Of a stretch of 26,793 bases of DNA, positions 14,945-23,237 are shown piece by piece. Origin of the DNA: CAZZKF01 sp964654995 (lineage in GTDB: Bacteria; Pseudomonadota; Alphaproteobacteria; CAZZKF01); contig CAZZKF010000030.1 of NCBI GenBank assembly GCA_964654995.1, forward strand, positions 1 to 26,793, written 5' to 3'. The translations under genes were made by a program, and so were the position numbers. The stretch's first letter is position 1. Every line of letters begins with the position of its first letter. The notes under the pieces were generated by a model that did no database searches, had not been told where the DNA came from, and saw only the letters and a program-made list of their open reading frames with translations.

Positions 14945-16243
14945 TCAGGCCGCGGCGCGGCGCTTCTGTTCGATCATCTGCAGATAGCTTTCCAGCCGGT
15001 TCTTGACGTTGGCCGGCGAGAAATAGCGGGGATCGACCAGATCGGTTTCGATGAAGGCGCCGGGCTTGCCGGTGCGCTTCTCCACCTCGCGCATCATCAG
15101 CAACTGGCCGGCGGCGAAGCTGTTGCAGCTCTTGATCGAATTGATCAGCAGGCCGTCCGCCTGATACTCCTTGACGTAGGTCTCGAGCATCTTCACCCGG
15201 CCCGGCAGGTTGTGGTTGGTGTAGCAGCCCAGGCAGTAGTCGGCGACGCTTTCCAGCGGATGGTCGGGATCGTGCCGGAAGCCGAAATCATAGGTGCCGC
15301 CGACCTTGGTGTAGGAGCTCGCCACCACCACCGCGCCTTCGTCGTAGAACATCTTCCAGAAGTCGCGGAAGCTGGTGTAATTGGGCGGGCCTTCCACCAC
15401 CAGGCGGTATTTCTCTTCCTTCATCTCGCCTTCCGGCGTCACCGGCCCCTGGCCGTTGGCAAGCCGCTCCTCGATTTCCTTGCGCAGCTGCTTGTAGTAC
15501 TCGGTGGCCTCGGGCGTGCCGCGGAAGGCGGAAAAGATCGGGCCGATGTAATAGATGCCGCCGAAATAGGCATCGATCGGGGAGGGCCGGTTCTTGGCCG
15601 AATGCAGGACCCAGGCCCAGTCCTCCTCGGCCTTGGCCGATTCCTTGAGATACTCGCGCAGGCGGTCGATGTCGAACTTGACGCCCGAGACCCGCTCCAG
15701 GGTCGGGATCACCTCGTCCTTGAGCTGCTTGACCACATAGTCGCGGGCGTTCTTGGTGACGCCCTCGCGGCCCTCATAGGGCACGTGCAGCATGATGGTC
15801 TCGCACTTGTAGTGGTGGCGCAGCAGCTCGAACCACTTCATGAAGGTGAAGCAGCCGGTATACGAGAGCATCAGCACATCCGGATCGGGAAGCTTTTCGC
15901 CATGCGGGCCGATGTTGCCGCGCAAGGCCATGCCGATGTCGGCCTTGACGTAGGTGCAGACGTCTTCCGAATGGCCGGCCTTTTCGGACTCCATGATCAG
16001 CATGCCGGACTTCTTGCGCATGCCGTTCTGGATGGCGTTGATTTCCGGGTAGTTGCCGACCAGATCGAAGCACATCAAGAGCTCGTTGATGTTGCCGGGG
16101 ACGAAGGTATAGGACACCTTGCGCCCCTCCTCATGGGCCGTCGTCAGGCGCCGGTAGTTGCCTTCGATCATGGCCTTCTGCATGGCCATGGAACGGTCCT
16201 TCTGGACCTCGCGCGGGGGCCGTTTGGGTGTTGGTCTTGCCAT
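14945..16243 (-). CDS. bcrB: Benzoyl-CoA reductase, beta subunit (active-site module)
   Basis: 432 residues, a BcrB/HgdB-family subunit (BadE) that together with BcrC binds benzoyl-CoA and two [4Fe-4S] clusters. Candidate ligand cysteines appear in LSYTGCFTF, VADYCLGCYTNHNLPGR and INSIKSCNSFAAGQ. The N-terminal VSYTFVPGNINELLMCFDL segment is typical. The ATG at 16243 overlaps the bcrC TAA by one base (TAATG). The same frame stays open upstream to 16834, but that reading lies inside bcrC and is not protein-like. Catalyses the two-electron dearomatisation of benzoyl-CoA to cyclohexa-1,5-diene-1-carbonyl-CoA within the BcrABCD complex. Confidence 0.96.
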   Translation of the reverse strand: MARPTPKRPPREVQKDRSMAMQKAMIEGNYRRLTTAHEEGRKVSYTFVPGNINELLMCFDLVGNYPEINAIQNGMRKKSGMLIMESEKAGHSEDVCTYVKADIGMALRGNIGPHGEKLPDPDVLMLSYTGCFTFMKWFELLRHHYKCETIMLHVPYEGREGVTKNARDYVVKQLKDEVIPTLERVSGVKFDIDRLREYLKESAKAEEDWAWVLHSAKNRPSPIDAYFGGIYYIGPIFSAFRGTPEATEYYKQLRKEIEERLANGQGPVTPEGEMKEEKYRLVVEGPPNYTSFRDFWKMFYDEGAVVVASSYTKVGGTYDFGFRHDPDHPLESVADYCLGCYTNHNLPGRVKMLETYVKEYQADGLLINSIKSCNSFAAGQLLMMREVEKRTGKPGAFIETDLVDPRYFSPANVKNRLESYLQMIEQKRRAAA

Positions 16244-17409
16244 TATTCGCTCCACAGTTTGATGGAATCGGCGAAGGTGCCAGCCTGTTCGCGGATGGGC
16301 TGCATCTGCCCCGAATTCTCGGCGTATTTGAAGGCGATGTAGGGAATGTTGTTCTGGGTCAGAACGTCGGCCAGCATCGGCCGGTCGAGCAGTGCCGGGT
16401 CGCAGAAGCTGGGCGAGGCGAAAATCACCCCTTCGCCGCCCGACTTGCGCACCGTCTCGACCAGATACAGGCCCTTCTTTTCCTCGTCCGGCTCGTATTT
16501 GGCCGAGGTGTGCCAGGAATGATGCAGGTAGGCATCGGCCAGATTGCGGATCGGATCGCCGTCCAGCGGCACGTTCTCGGTCAGCCAGCGGGTGACCAGC
16601 ATGAAGTCGTCGTTGACGATATAGCAGCCGGCCAGCTCGATCGACTTGATGAGATTCAAGGGCGGCTGCTCGCAAAAGACGCCTTGCAGCACGATCCGGC
16701 AGTTGTCGCGCAAGGGGCGGTCTTCCTCGCGCGCTGCCGCCAGATAATCGACCAGCATCTGGCTGTGCTCCTCGACGGGGAGCACCATGCCGGCGCGCAG
16801 CAGCAGGTAGACCTCGACCGACGGCGCCATCCACGGCGTCTTGGCCCGGAAGTCGTAAAGCTCGTTAATCAGGCGCCGGTTCTCGTTATAGACGGCGATC
16901 GACTGGCGGATGGCGTCGTCGGTGATCTTGCGGCCGGCGATCTTCTCCAGATCCTCGCGCAGCTCCTGCAACTCGTTGATGTAGTAATTGCCGCCGACCT
17001 CGTCGTGATAGTTCTGGGGCACGTCGAAATAGCGCGTGTAGACGCCCTCGAACATCAACTGCCACATGCCGGAAAGATTGCGGATGACGTCGCAGATGCT
17101 GGGGAACAGCATGCCGTCGACGAAATCGAGCTTGCCGGAGATCGCCAGCTCGATGGTCGAGCGCGGAATCCGGCAGATGTAGCTCTGGTAATAGGCGTCG
17201 CCGTGGATCACCTCCATCCGGTCGCCGCCGCCGAGGATGCCGAGCGGCAGCATGCCGGCAGCATGGATCAGCTCGCGCGGCACGTAGATCGGCATGTAGC
17301 CGATGACGTGACGTCCTTCCTCCGCCGCCTTCCACTCGCGGGCGGCGGTGAAGTCGAGGTCCTCGAACAGTTCCTCGCAACGGGCGATGATTTCCTTTGT
17401 TGATGGCAT
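16243..17409 (-). CDS. bcrC: Benzoyl-CoA reductase, gamma subunit (active-site module)
   Basis: 388 residues, BcrC/HgdB-family (BadD). Recognisable are GYMPIYVPRELIHAAGMLPLGI (about 37-58), SYICRIPRSTIELA and FPSICDVIRNLSGMW, with cysteines that probably ligate a cluster, and later CRIVLQGVFCEQPP. N-terminal residues 1-30 form an acidic helix as usual. It lies three bases after the dch stop, with GGGAG eleven bases before the ATG. With BcrB it forms the half of the enzyme that transfers electrons to the aromatic thioester. Subunit order C-B-A-D equals that of Thauera and Magnetospirillum. Confidence 0.96.
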   Translation of the reverse strand: MPSTKEIIARCEELFEDLDFTAAREWKAAEEGRHVIGYMPIYVPRELIHAAGMLPLGILGGGDRMEVIHGDAYYQSYICRIPRSTIELAISGKLDFVDGMLFPSICDVIRNLSGMWQLMFEGVYTRYFDVPQNYHDEVGGNYYINELQELREDLEKIAGRKITDDAIRQSIAVYNENRRLINELYDFRAKTPWMAPSVEVYLLLRAGMVLPVEEHSQMLVDYLAAAREEDRPLRDNCRIVLQGVFCEQPPLNLIKSIELAGCYIVNDDFMLVTRWLTENVPLDGDPIRNLADAYLHHSWHTSAKYEPDEEKKGLYLVETVRKSGGEGVIFASPSFCDPALLDRPMLADVLTQNNIPYIAFKYAENSGQMQPIREQAGTFADSIKLWSE

Positions 17410-17412
17410 GGT

Positions 17413-18180
17413 TTAACGATTCTCCCAATTGGCCGCGCGTTTTTCGATGAAGGCGGTGAGGCCTTCGACCGCATCGCGGGTCTGCATCAGTTCCTCCAGG
17501 TACAGCGCTTCGACCTGCACCAGCTTGTCCCGGATCCTTTGGGCAAAGCCGAGCCGCGCAGCGGTGGTCGCATGGCGCAGCGCGGCGGCACTCAGTTTCG
17601 CCAGATGGGCGTCGAAATAATCGAGCGCGGCGGCCTCCGGGTCATCGGCGACGGCGTTGACCAGACCGGCGGTCCGGGCGTCTTCGGCGCCGATGGAGCG
17701 CCCCGAGAGCAGCAGATCGCAGGCCCGCGCCATGCCCATCTTTTCGGGCAGCAGGCAGGACGCCGCCGGGGCAATGACCGCCAGCTTGATTTCCGGCTGA
17801 CCGAGCCGGGCATCCGGGGCGGCGAACATCATCTGGGCAGCGCTGGCGACTTCCAGGCCGCCGCCCAGACACTGGCCGCGGACCGCGGCCAGCACCGGAA
17901 CCGGATATTCGATGATGCGCAGGATCAGCGCATCGATCGCCTGAATCATCTCCTCGCAGGCTTCCGGCAGATGCTCCTCGACACTGGCGCCGAAGCTGAA
18001 ATGGGGGCCTTCGGCGGTCACCAGCACGGCCTTGAGATCGCGCATCTCCTGATGCTCGGCCAAGGCCTCGTCAAGCGCCGCGATCATCTCGGCGTCGACG
18101 ATGTTGGCCTTGGGCCGATTGAGCGCCAGGCGCAGCACGGCGCCGTCGCGCATCAGGCGGATGTCCAGAGGTCCGCTCAT
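17413..18180 (-). CDS. dch: Cyclohexa-1,5-diene-1-carbonyl-CoA hydratase
   Basis: 255 residues, crotonase fold. The oxyanion-hole regions are FSFGASVEEHL (61-71) and RGQCLGGGLEVA (101-112). Asp/Glu positions follow in PDARLGQPEIKLAVIAPAA (122-140). The enzyme adds water to the benzoyl-CoA reductase product to give 6-hydroxycyclohex-1-ene-1-carbonyl-CoA (EC 4.2.1.100). Assignment to Dch rather than a general enoyl-CoA hydratase rests on its place between oah and bcrC and on its length (the Thauera enzyme is about 258). The start at 18180 overlaps the oah stop (ATGA), with GGAG six bases before it. The longer reading to 18231 lies in oah. Confidence 0.92.
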   Translation of the reverse strand: MSGPLDIRLMRDGAVLRLALNRPKANIVDAEMIAALDEALAEHQEMRDLKAVLVTAEGPHFSFGASVEEHLPEACEEMIQAIDALILRIIEYPVPVLAAVRGQCLGGGLEVASAAQMMFAAPDARLGQPEIKLAVIAPAASCLLPEKMGMARACDLLLSGRSIGAEDARTAGLVNAVADDPEAAALDYFDAHLAKLSAAALRHATTAARLGFAQRIRDKLVQVEALYLEELMQTRDAVEGLTAFIEKRAANWENR

Positions 18181-19322
18181 TTGCCGCTCCGTGCCGCCGG
18201 CAGCAGGCTCTCGACGAGGTCGGGCGTCCACGGCTCGCCCTTGGCCACGGCGCGGCGCAGGGCGACGAAATCGATCTCGCGGTCCTGCTTGGTGCCTTCA
18301 TTGAAGGCCCGGAAACCGGCCTGCGCCTCGGTCACCATGTTGAGCGCCAGCCAGGCCCGCGAATTCTCGCGGTTGGCGTTCCAGGCGTTGATCTTGGGCT
18401 TGCGCAGCTCTTCGAGCGTCTTGGTCATGCAGTCGGGGAAGGTGTGGACGAACTTGGCGCAGAACTCCTCCACCTTCTGGTCGAGCAGCGACAGATCGAC
18501 AGTGCCGCGCTTGAGCAATTCCTTGCCTTCGGCCAGCTCCGTGCCGGTCTTGGATTCGCCGAGCACGATGCGGCCCCAGTCGTCGAGATAGCGATCGGTG
18601 ATCACCAGCGGGTTGGGCACGAATTCGCCGTCAACCTTGAGCGCCGGGACAATTTCGGTGACGATGCCGAGGCGGTAGGCCTTGTGCGCCGACCACGGCT
18701 CGCACAGGGTCCCCGACACCATCGCCTGTTCGGCGCCGACCATCAGCGGCAGGAAATCGGTGGCGCCGCCGATCGGTGCCGAGCCGTGCTTGGGGCCGGC
18801 CTGGCCGAAGCGGGCCAGATCCTGGGTGATCGAGAAATCGCAGGCCATGCCGATTTCCTGGCCGCCGCCGATGCGCATGCCGTTGACCCGGCAGATCACC
18901 GGCTTGTCGCAGCCGAGAATGGCCGAGACCATGTCGTTGAAAAGGCGCATGTACTGGCGGTATTCCTGCGGCCGCCCGGCATAATATTCGGCATATTCCT
19001 TGGTGTTGCCGCCGGTACAGAACGCCTTGTCGCCACTGCCCGTGAACACCGTACAAACAACGTCGCGGGCGGCGCTGGCGGCACGGAAGGCAAGGATCAC
19101 GCCCTTGACCATCTCGGTGGTGTAGGAATTGTACTGCCTGGGATTATCGAGTGTGATCCAGGCATTATACAGGCCCTCGATCACCTCGCCGTTGGCGTCG
19201 CGGGCCGGACGCTTTTCGTAAAGCACACCGGGGCGAACGATGTCGGCGGTCAGATTGTGATCGACCAGGTCGACGCCGTTGCCGGCCGGGCGGTGGAGCT
19301 CAGGGGTGGCGGTCGTGTTCAT
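18177..19322 (-). CDS. oah: 6-oxocyclohex-1-ene-1-carbonyl-CoA hydrolase (ring opening)
   Basis: About 381 residues, an enlarged crotonase-family protein with the signature segments VCTVFTGSGDKAFCTGGN (oxyanion hole 1), VNGMRIGGGQEIGMACDF (oxyanion hole 2) and FGQAGPKHGSAPIGGATDFLP. Oah adds water to 6-oxocyclohex-1-ene-1-carbonyl-CoA and cleaves the ring to 3-hydroxypimelyl-CoA (EC 3.7.1.21). Length agrees with Thauera Oah (about 377). I chose the ATG at 19322. AAGG lies nine bases before it but directly abuts the other in-frame ATG at 19331, too close to serve. Second gene of the operon, 36-45 nt after had and coupled to dch. Confidence 0.94.
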   Translation of the reverse strand: MNTTATPELHRPAGNGVDLVDHNLTADIVRPGVLYEKRPARDANGEVIEGLYNAWITLDNPRQYNSYTTEMVKGVILAFRAASAARDVVCTVFTGSGDKAFCTGGNTKEYAEYYAGRPQEYRQYMRLFNDMVSAILGCDKPVICRVNGMRIGGGQEIGMACDFSITQDLARFGQAGPKHGSAPIGGATDFLPLMVGAEQAMVSGTLCEPWSAHKAYRLGIVTEIVPALKVDGEFVPNPLVITDRYLDDWGRIVLGESKTGTELAEGKELLKRGTVDLSLLDQKVEEFCAKFVHTFPDCMTKTLEELRKPKINAWNANRENSRAWLALNMVTEAQAGFRAFNEGTKQDREIDFVALRRAVAKGEPWTPDLVESLLPAARSGK

Positions 19323-19366
19323 TCCATTCATCCTTGTCGGTGGCCATTCATCCGTCTCGATCGGGC

Positions 19367-20440
19367 TTATCGGTTGGGCACGAGGATGGCGCGACGCGTC
19401 ATCTCATGCGCATGCACTGCGGCGAACACCGCGTTGATGTCGTCCAGGTCCTTGCGCTCGATGAAGGGGGCCAGGGCCACCTTGCCGTCGAGCACCAGGT
19501 TGAGCGCTTCCGGGTACAGCTCGGGCGGACAGCCCCAGTTGCCGATGGCGCGGGCATCGAACGCCATCAGGTTGGAAAGCCGCAGTTCCACCGGCTTGGG
19601 CGTATAGCCGACCACGCACAGGGTCGCCCCGTGAGTCAGCAGTCCGAAGGCGGTGGTCTGTCCGGCCGGCGTGCCGGAACATTCGAAAATGATCCATTCG
19701 GTGGACCGCAGTCCGGAATCGGCGGCAAAGGCGCGGACCTTCTTCTTGAGCTCGCGGCCGGGATATTCCTTGGCGTTGATCGTCAGCCGGGCGCCGAACT
19801 CGGTGATCTTTTCGAGCTTGGCGTCGTCGATATCGATGGCGATCACCGTCGCCCCGAGGGCGTGGGCGATCTGTACCGCATAGCCGCCGACGCCGCCGAC
19901 GCCGACGACCACCGCCAGATCGCCCGACTTGAGGCCGGAACGGTGTACCGCCTGATAGGGTGTGGTCAGGGCGTCGGCCACCACCGAGACGTCGGCCAGC
20001 TCCAGCCCGACGGCGGCGAGGCGCGCCTCATCGACCGGGCAGAGGCCGTAGGCGGGCACCGCGATATGCGAGCCGAAGCCGCCGTGAATGTCGTTGCCGG
20101 GCATTTTCTGGGCCCGGCAGATGGGACCAAGCCCGCGCCGGCACAGATCGCAGGTGCCACACGGAATGACGGCGGGAACGATCACCGCCTGGCCCTGCCA
20201 GTCCTCGGCGCCGTCGCCGGCAGACACCACCCGGCCGGAGATTTCATGGCCCAGGGTCAGGGGCAGGGGATGCTTGGTCGGCACGCCGTCATAATAATAG
20301 CCAAGGTCGGTGTGGCAGACGCCACAGCCGGCGATTTCCACCACCACTTCACCCGGCCGGGCGGGAAACGGATCGAAGTCGCGGCGCACGAGCGGGGCGC
20401 CAACCTCGGTCATTTCCCAGCGATATGCAATATCGTTCAT
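19367..20440 (-). CDS. had: 6-hydroxycyclohex-1-ene-1-carbonyl-CoA dehydrogenase
   Basis: About 357 residues, a zinc-dependent medium-chain dehydrogenase that oxidises the 6-hydroxy product of Dch with NAD+ to the 6-oxo compound (EC 1.1.1.368). The catalytic-zinc region is GCGVCHTDLGYYYDG, then GHEISGRVV. The structural-zinc loop is CGTCDLCRRGLGPIC. The Rossmann motif is VVGVGGVGGYAVQIA, followed by an acidic strand end IAIDIDDAKL, which favours NAD over NADP. AAGAGG (20454-20449) is eight bases before the ATG at 20440 and only two before the in-frame ATG at 20446, so 20440 is preferred. First gene of the minus-strand operon, downstream of the FNR-type site. Confidence 0.93.
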   Translation of the reverse strand: MNDIAYRWEMTEVGAPLVRRDFDPFPARPGEVVVEIAGCGVCHTDLGYYYDGVPTKHPLPLTLGHEISGRVVSAGDGAEDWQGQAVIVPAVIPCGTCDLCRRGLGPICRAQKMPGNDIHGGFGSHIAVPAYGLCPVDEARLAAVGLELADVSVVADALTTPYQAVHRSGLKSGDLAVVVGVGGVGGYAVQIAHALGATVIAIDIDDAKLEKITEFGARLTINAKEYPGRELKKKVRAFAADSGLRSTEWIIFECSGTPAGQTTAFGLLTHGATLCVVGYTPKPVELRLSNLMAFDARAIGNWGCPPELYPEALNLVLDGKVALAPFIERKDLDDINAVFAAVHAHEMTRRAILVPNR

Positions 20441-20496
20441 GTTCATGGCCTCTTATCCGATGTCAGGCATCTTGCGCGATGTCTCTGCAGGGTGCC

Positions 20497-20510
20497 TTGA
20501 CTTTTGTCAA
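20497..20510. promoter_or_regulatory. FNR/FixK-type binding site between the divergent bcr and kor operons
   Basis: Perfect palindrome TTGAC-TTTT-GTCAA, matching the TTGA-N6-TCAA core of FNR/FixK/AadR-type sites. Centre 20503.5. A class II site (-41.5) would put the kor start at 20545, and GAGAAT (20533-20538, 4 of 6) lies exactly at -12 to -7. The same geometry leftward gives a start at 20462 and CAAGAT (20474-20469, 3 of 6) as -10 for had. Both -10 candidates keep the key A2 and T6. Activation under anoxia is inferred; the regulator at 9545-10270 is a candidate. Confidence 0.62.
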
Positions 20511-20562
20511 TTCGGCCTGCTTCGGGATGTGAGAGAATGCGCAACACTTGAACAGGACGGCG

Positions 20563-20593
20563 GTGACCCGGACAGAACCTGCAATATATTGCA
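20563..20593 (+). promoter_or_regulatory. TGCA-N6-TGCA palindrome overlapping a second kor promoter candidate
   Basis: TGCAATATATTGCA (20580-20593) is a perfect 14-base palindrome of the form TGCA-N6-TGCA. As I recall it, this is the operator pattern of BzdR, the benzoyl-CoA-responsive repressor of Azoarcus. Its centre contains TATATT (20585-20590), a strong -10, with GTGACC (20563-20568) 16 nt upstream as a weak -35. A repressor bound here would block this promoter or obstruct transcripts from the FNR-type start at 20545. No BzdR-like gene lies in the window. Confidence 0.5.
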
Positions 20594-20649
20594 TAAGATT
20601 ATTGCGGGCGGTGCCGATCCGGGCCCGGCCACACCAGGAGCCTGATTTC

Positions 20650-22404
20650 GTGACTGACACCCAGACAACACGCCCGGCGCCCGGCCAAGCCCGCTCGCTT
20701 TCCATCGCGCTGACCGGAAGCGGCGGTGCCGGCGTGATCACCGCCGGCGGCATGATCGTCGAGGCGGCCGCCAAGGCCGGCTGGTACGCCCTGATGACAC
20801 GCTCGGTCGGGCCGCAGATTCGCGGCGGCGAGGCGGCGGCCCTGATCCGGCTCTCCACCGCGCCGGTGGAAACCCACAACGACCGGTTCGATATCCTTCT
20901 GGCCCTCGACTGGCTGAATTTCGAGCGCTTCGCCGGCGAAATTCCGCTGGCGCCGGAGACTTTGGCAATCGCCGATCCGGCTGCCGGCGAGGTGCCTGAG
21001 GTGGTTCGCGACTCGGGTGCCCGGCTCGCCGAGGTGCCGCTTCAGGAGCTGCTCGACGCCAATCCCGGAACGCGGGCCAACATGCTGGCCCTCGGCGTGG
21101 TGGCGGCGCTGGTCGGGCTGCCGGTGGCCGACATCGACGAGCTCATCGTCGCCAAGCTGTCGCGCAAGGGCGCGGACGCGGTGTCGACCAGCCAGGCGGC
21201 GGTCCGGCTCGGCCTCGAGGCGGCGGCGGAGCTGACCGCACCGGCGCGCCTGGCCCCGCCTCAGCCGGGGCCGGAGCGGTGGCTGATCAGCGGCAACGAG
21301 GCGGCCGGGCTCGGCGCCGTGCGCGGCGGAATCCGCTTTGTCGCCGCCTATCCGATCACCCCGGCGACCGAGGTGCTGGAATGGATGGCGCCGGCGCTGG
21401 CCAAGGTCGGCGGCACCCTGGTTCAGGCCGAGGACGAGCTGGCCTCGATCAACATGGTGATCGGCGCCTCGTTCGGCGGCACGCCGGCGCTGACCGCAAC
21501 CTCGGGGCCCGGGCTGGCGCTGATGATCGAGGCCCTGGGGCTGGCCACCGCAGCCGAGATTCCGCTGGTCGTGGTCGACGTGATGCGCGGCGGGCCGTCG
21601 ACCGGCATTCCCACCAAGTCGGAGCAGTCCGACCTCAACATCGCGATTTACGGCTGCCACGGTGACGCACCGCACATCGTCGTTGCACCGACGTCGATCG
21701 GCGACTGCCTGTTCACCACCCAGTGGGCGGTGCATCTGGCCGAAACCCTGCAGGTGCCGGCGCTGGTGCTCTCCGACCAATATCTCGGTCAGGCACGCGC
21801 CGTGATCGATGCACCGGCCGATGTTGCCTTCGTGTCGCGGCGCGAGCTTGCCGGGGCGCGTGCCGCCGAGCCCTATGCCCGCTATGCATTGGGCGGCGAC
21901 AATGTCTCGCCGATGGCGGTTCCCGGCGTCGCCGGCTGCCAGTACACGGCCGACGGTCTGGCGCATAACGAACGTGGCCTGCCGTCAACCAGGGCCGATG
22001 ATCATCTTGCCCAGCTCGACAAGCGGAACGAAAAACTGACCCGGTTCGATTACGGCCTCCACTGGGCCGAAATCGAGGGCGATGGCGAGTTGGCAGTGAT
22101 CACCTGGGGCTCGACCACCGGGCCGGTGCGCGAGGCGCTCGCGCGGCTGCGCGAGGAGGGTGTGAACCTGCGCCTCATCGCCCTGCGTCTTCTGGCGCCG
22201 CTGGCGACCGGCAAGCTGGCCGAGGCACTGGATGGCGTGGACCGGGTTCTGGTCGTCGAACAGACCCATTCCGGACAGTTCTATCGCTACTTGCGGGCGC
22301 ACTGCGACCTGCCGGCACAGACCCGCAGTCTCAGCCGCCCCGGTCCGCTCCCCTTCCGGGCCGGCGAACTGGTGGAAGAAATCAGCAAATGGCAAACCTC
22401 ATGA
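20650..22404 (+). CDS. korA: 2-oxoglutarate:ferredoxin oxidoreductase, fused gamma-alpha subunit
   Basis: A 584-residue fusion. The gamma domain (about 15-195) has IALTGSGGAGVITAGGMIVEAA and SVGPQIRGGEAAALIRLS. The alpha domain (about 212-580) starts ISGNEAAGLGAVRGGIRFVAAYPITPATEVLEWM, where YPITPATE is the hallmark of 2-oxoacid:ferredoxin oxidoreductases, followed by TSGPGLALM and a C-terminal VVEQTHSGQFYRYLR. With KorB it oxidatively decarboxylates 2-oxoglutarate to succinyl-CoA and reduces ferredoxin. In Thauera and relatives this enzyme regenerates the benzoyl-CoA reductase donor. Translation starts with GTG at 20650, with AGGAG nine bases upstream. A longer reading from 20548 crosses the palindrome and was rejected. 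Substrate choice rests on context. Confidence 0.93.
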   Translation: MTDTQTTRPAPGQARSLSIALTGSGGAGVITAGGMIVEAAAKAGWYALMTRSVGPQIRGGEAAALIRLSTAPVETHNDRFDILLALDWLNFERFAGEIPLAPETLAIADPAAGEVPEVVRDSGARLAEVPLQELLDANPGTRANMLALGVVAALVGLPVADIDELIVAKLSRKGADAVSTSQAAVRLGLEAAAELTAPARLAPPQPGPERWLISGNEAAGLGAVRGGIRFVAAYPITPATEVLEWMAPALAKVGGTLVQAEDELASINMVIGASFGGTPALTATSGPGLALMIEALGLATAAEIPLVVVDVMRGGPSTGIPTKSEQSDLNIAIYGCHGDAPHIVVAPTSIGDCLFTTQWAVHLAETLQVPALVLSDQYLGQARAVIDAPADVAFVSRRELAGARAAEPYARYALGGDNVSPMAVPGVAGCQYTADGLAHNERGLPSTRADDHLAQLDKRNEKLTRFDYGLHWAEIEGDGELAVITWGSTTGPVREALARLREEGVNLRLIALRLLAPLATGKLAEALDGVDRVLVVEQTHSGQFYRYLRAHCDLPAQTRSLSRPGPLPFRAGELVEEISKWQTS

Positions 22405-23237
22405 ACGATACCGTAAAAGCGGCTGGCAAGCCGAAAGCGAGCCATTACAAGTCCGACATCAAGCCGGTCTGGTGCCCCGGATGCGGCGATTATTCGGTGT
22501 TGCTGGCAATTACCAAGGCCTTGGCGGCACTCGAATTGCCGCCTGAGAACGTGGCGGTGATTTCCGGCATCGGCTGTTCGTCGCGCATTCCGGCGTACAC
22601 CAACTGCTACGGCTTTCACGGCGTTCATGGCCGGGCACTGGCCCTGGCCACCGGATTGAAACTGGCGCGGCCCGACCTGACGGTTCTCGCCGCCGGCGGC
22701 GACGGCGACGGCTTTTCGATCGGCGGCAATCATTTCCTGCATGCCTGCCGGCGCAACTGCGACCTCACCTACATCGTCATGGACAACCAGGTCTACGGCA
22801 TGACCAAGGGCCAGCCGTCACCGACCACCGATCCCGACTGGGACAGCGCGTTATCCCCGGGCGGCACCGGCTTGCGGCCCTTCCACCCGCTGGTGATTGC
22901 GCTCGCCTCGGGCGCCAATTTCGTCGCCCGGGCGTTTTCCGGCGATCCCAAGACGACGACGAAGATTCTGGTCGATGCGATCCAGCATCCGGGCTTTTCC
23001 TTCGTCCAGATCCTGAGCCCCTGCGTCACCTTCCGCCCCGAGCAGCAGGAATGGCGCAACATGGTGCACCCGGCACCCGTCGAGGCAACGGATGATCCGG
23101 CCCGCGCGGCCCGGCGCATCATGACCGATGACAATTTCAATATCGGCATTCTCTATCGCGGCGATCGCGAGCCCTATATCCGCCATCATCAGGGCACCGC
23201 CGAAGTATCCGAGCTGGAACAGGAGTTCAAACTATGA
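22389..23237 (+). CDS. korB: 2-oxoglutarate:ferredoxin oxidoreductase, beta subunit
   Basis: 282 residues, the thiamine-diphosphate-binding subunit. KPVWCPGCGDYSVL carries Cys29 and Cys32, and IGCSSR, TNCYGFHG and SPCVTF provide Cys63, Cys73 and Cys212. The ThDP/Mg motif is GGDGDGFSIGGNHF (103-116), ending in MDNQVYGMTKGQPSPTT. GGAAG (22374-22378) is ten bases before the ATG at 22389, inside the end of korA. A second ATG at 22401 makes an ATGA overlap with the korA stop but lacks a ribosome site. There is no separate NAD(P)H-linked subunit, unlike some Azoarcus enzymes. The stop overlaps the next ATG. Confidence 0.94.
   Translation: MANLMNDTVKAAGKPKASHYKSDIKPVWCPGCGDYSVLLAITKALAALELPPENVAVISGIGCSSRIPAYTNCYGFHGVHGRALALATGLKLARPDLTVLAAGGDGDGFSIGGNHFLHACRRNCDLTYIVMDNQVYGMTKGQPSPTTDPDWDSALSPGGTGLRPFHPLVIALASGANFVARAFSGDPKTTTKILVDAIQHPGFSFVQILSPCVTFRPEQQEWRNMVHPAPVEATDDPARAARRIMTDDNFNIGILYRGDREPYIRHHQGTAEVSELEQEFKL

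Noticed and set aside
13826..16342. Long plus-strand open frame (838 codons) opposite bcrA and bcrB
   Set aside because: It mirrors real genes in high-GC DNA, is rich in His/Gln/Asp/Gly/Val without domains, and has no ribosome site; both strands cannot be explained better than by bcrA and bcrB.
16244..16834. Upstream in-frame extension of bcrB
   Set aside because: It overlaps bcrC fully in another frame and gives low-complexity Arg/Ala sequence; the ATG at 16243 joins the bcrC stop as TAATG.
20548..20649. N-terminal extension of KorA
   Set aside because: It would run through the TGCA-N6-TGCA palindrome and TATATT box; the GTG at 20650 has AGGAG at correct distance.
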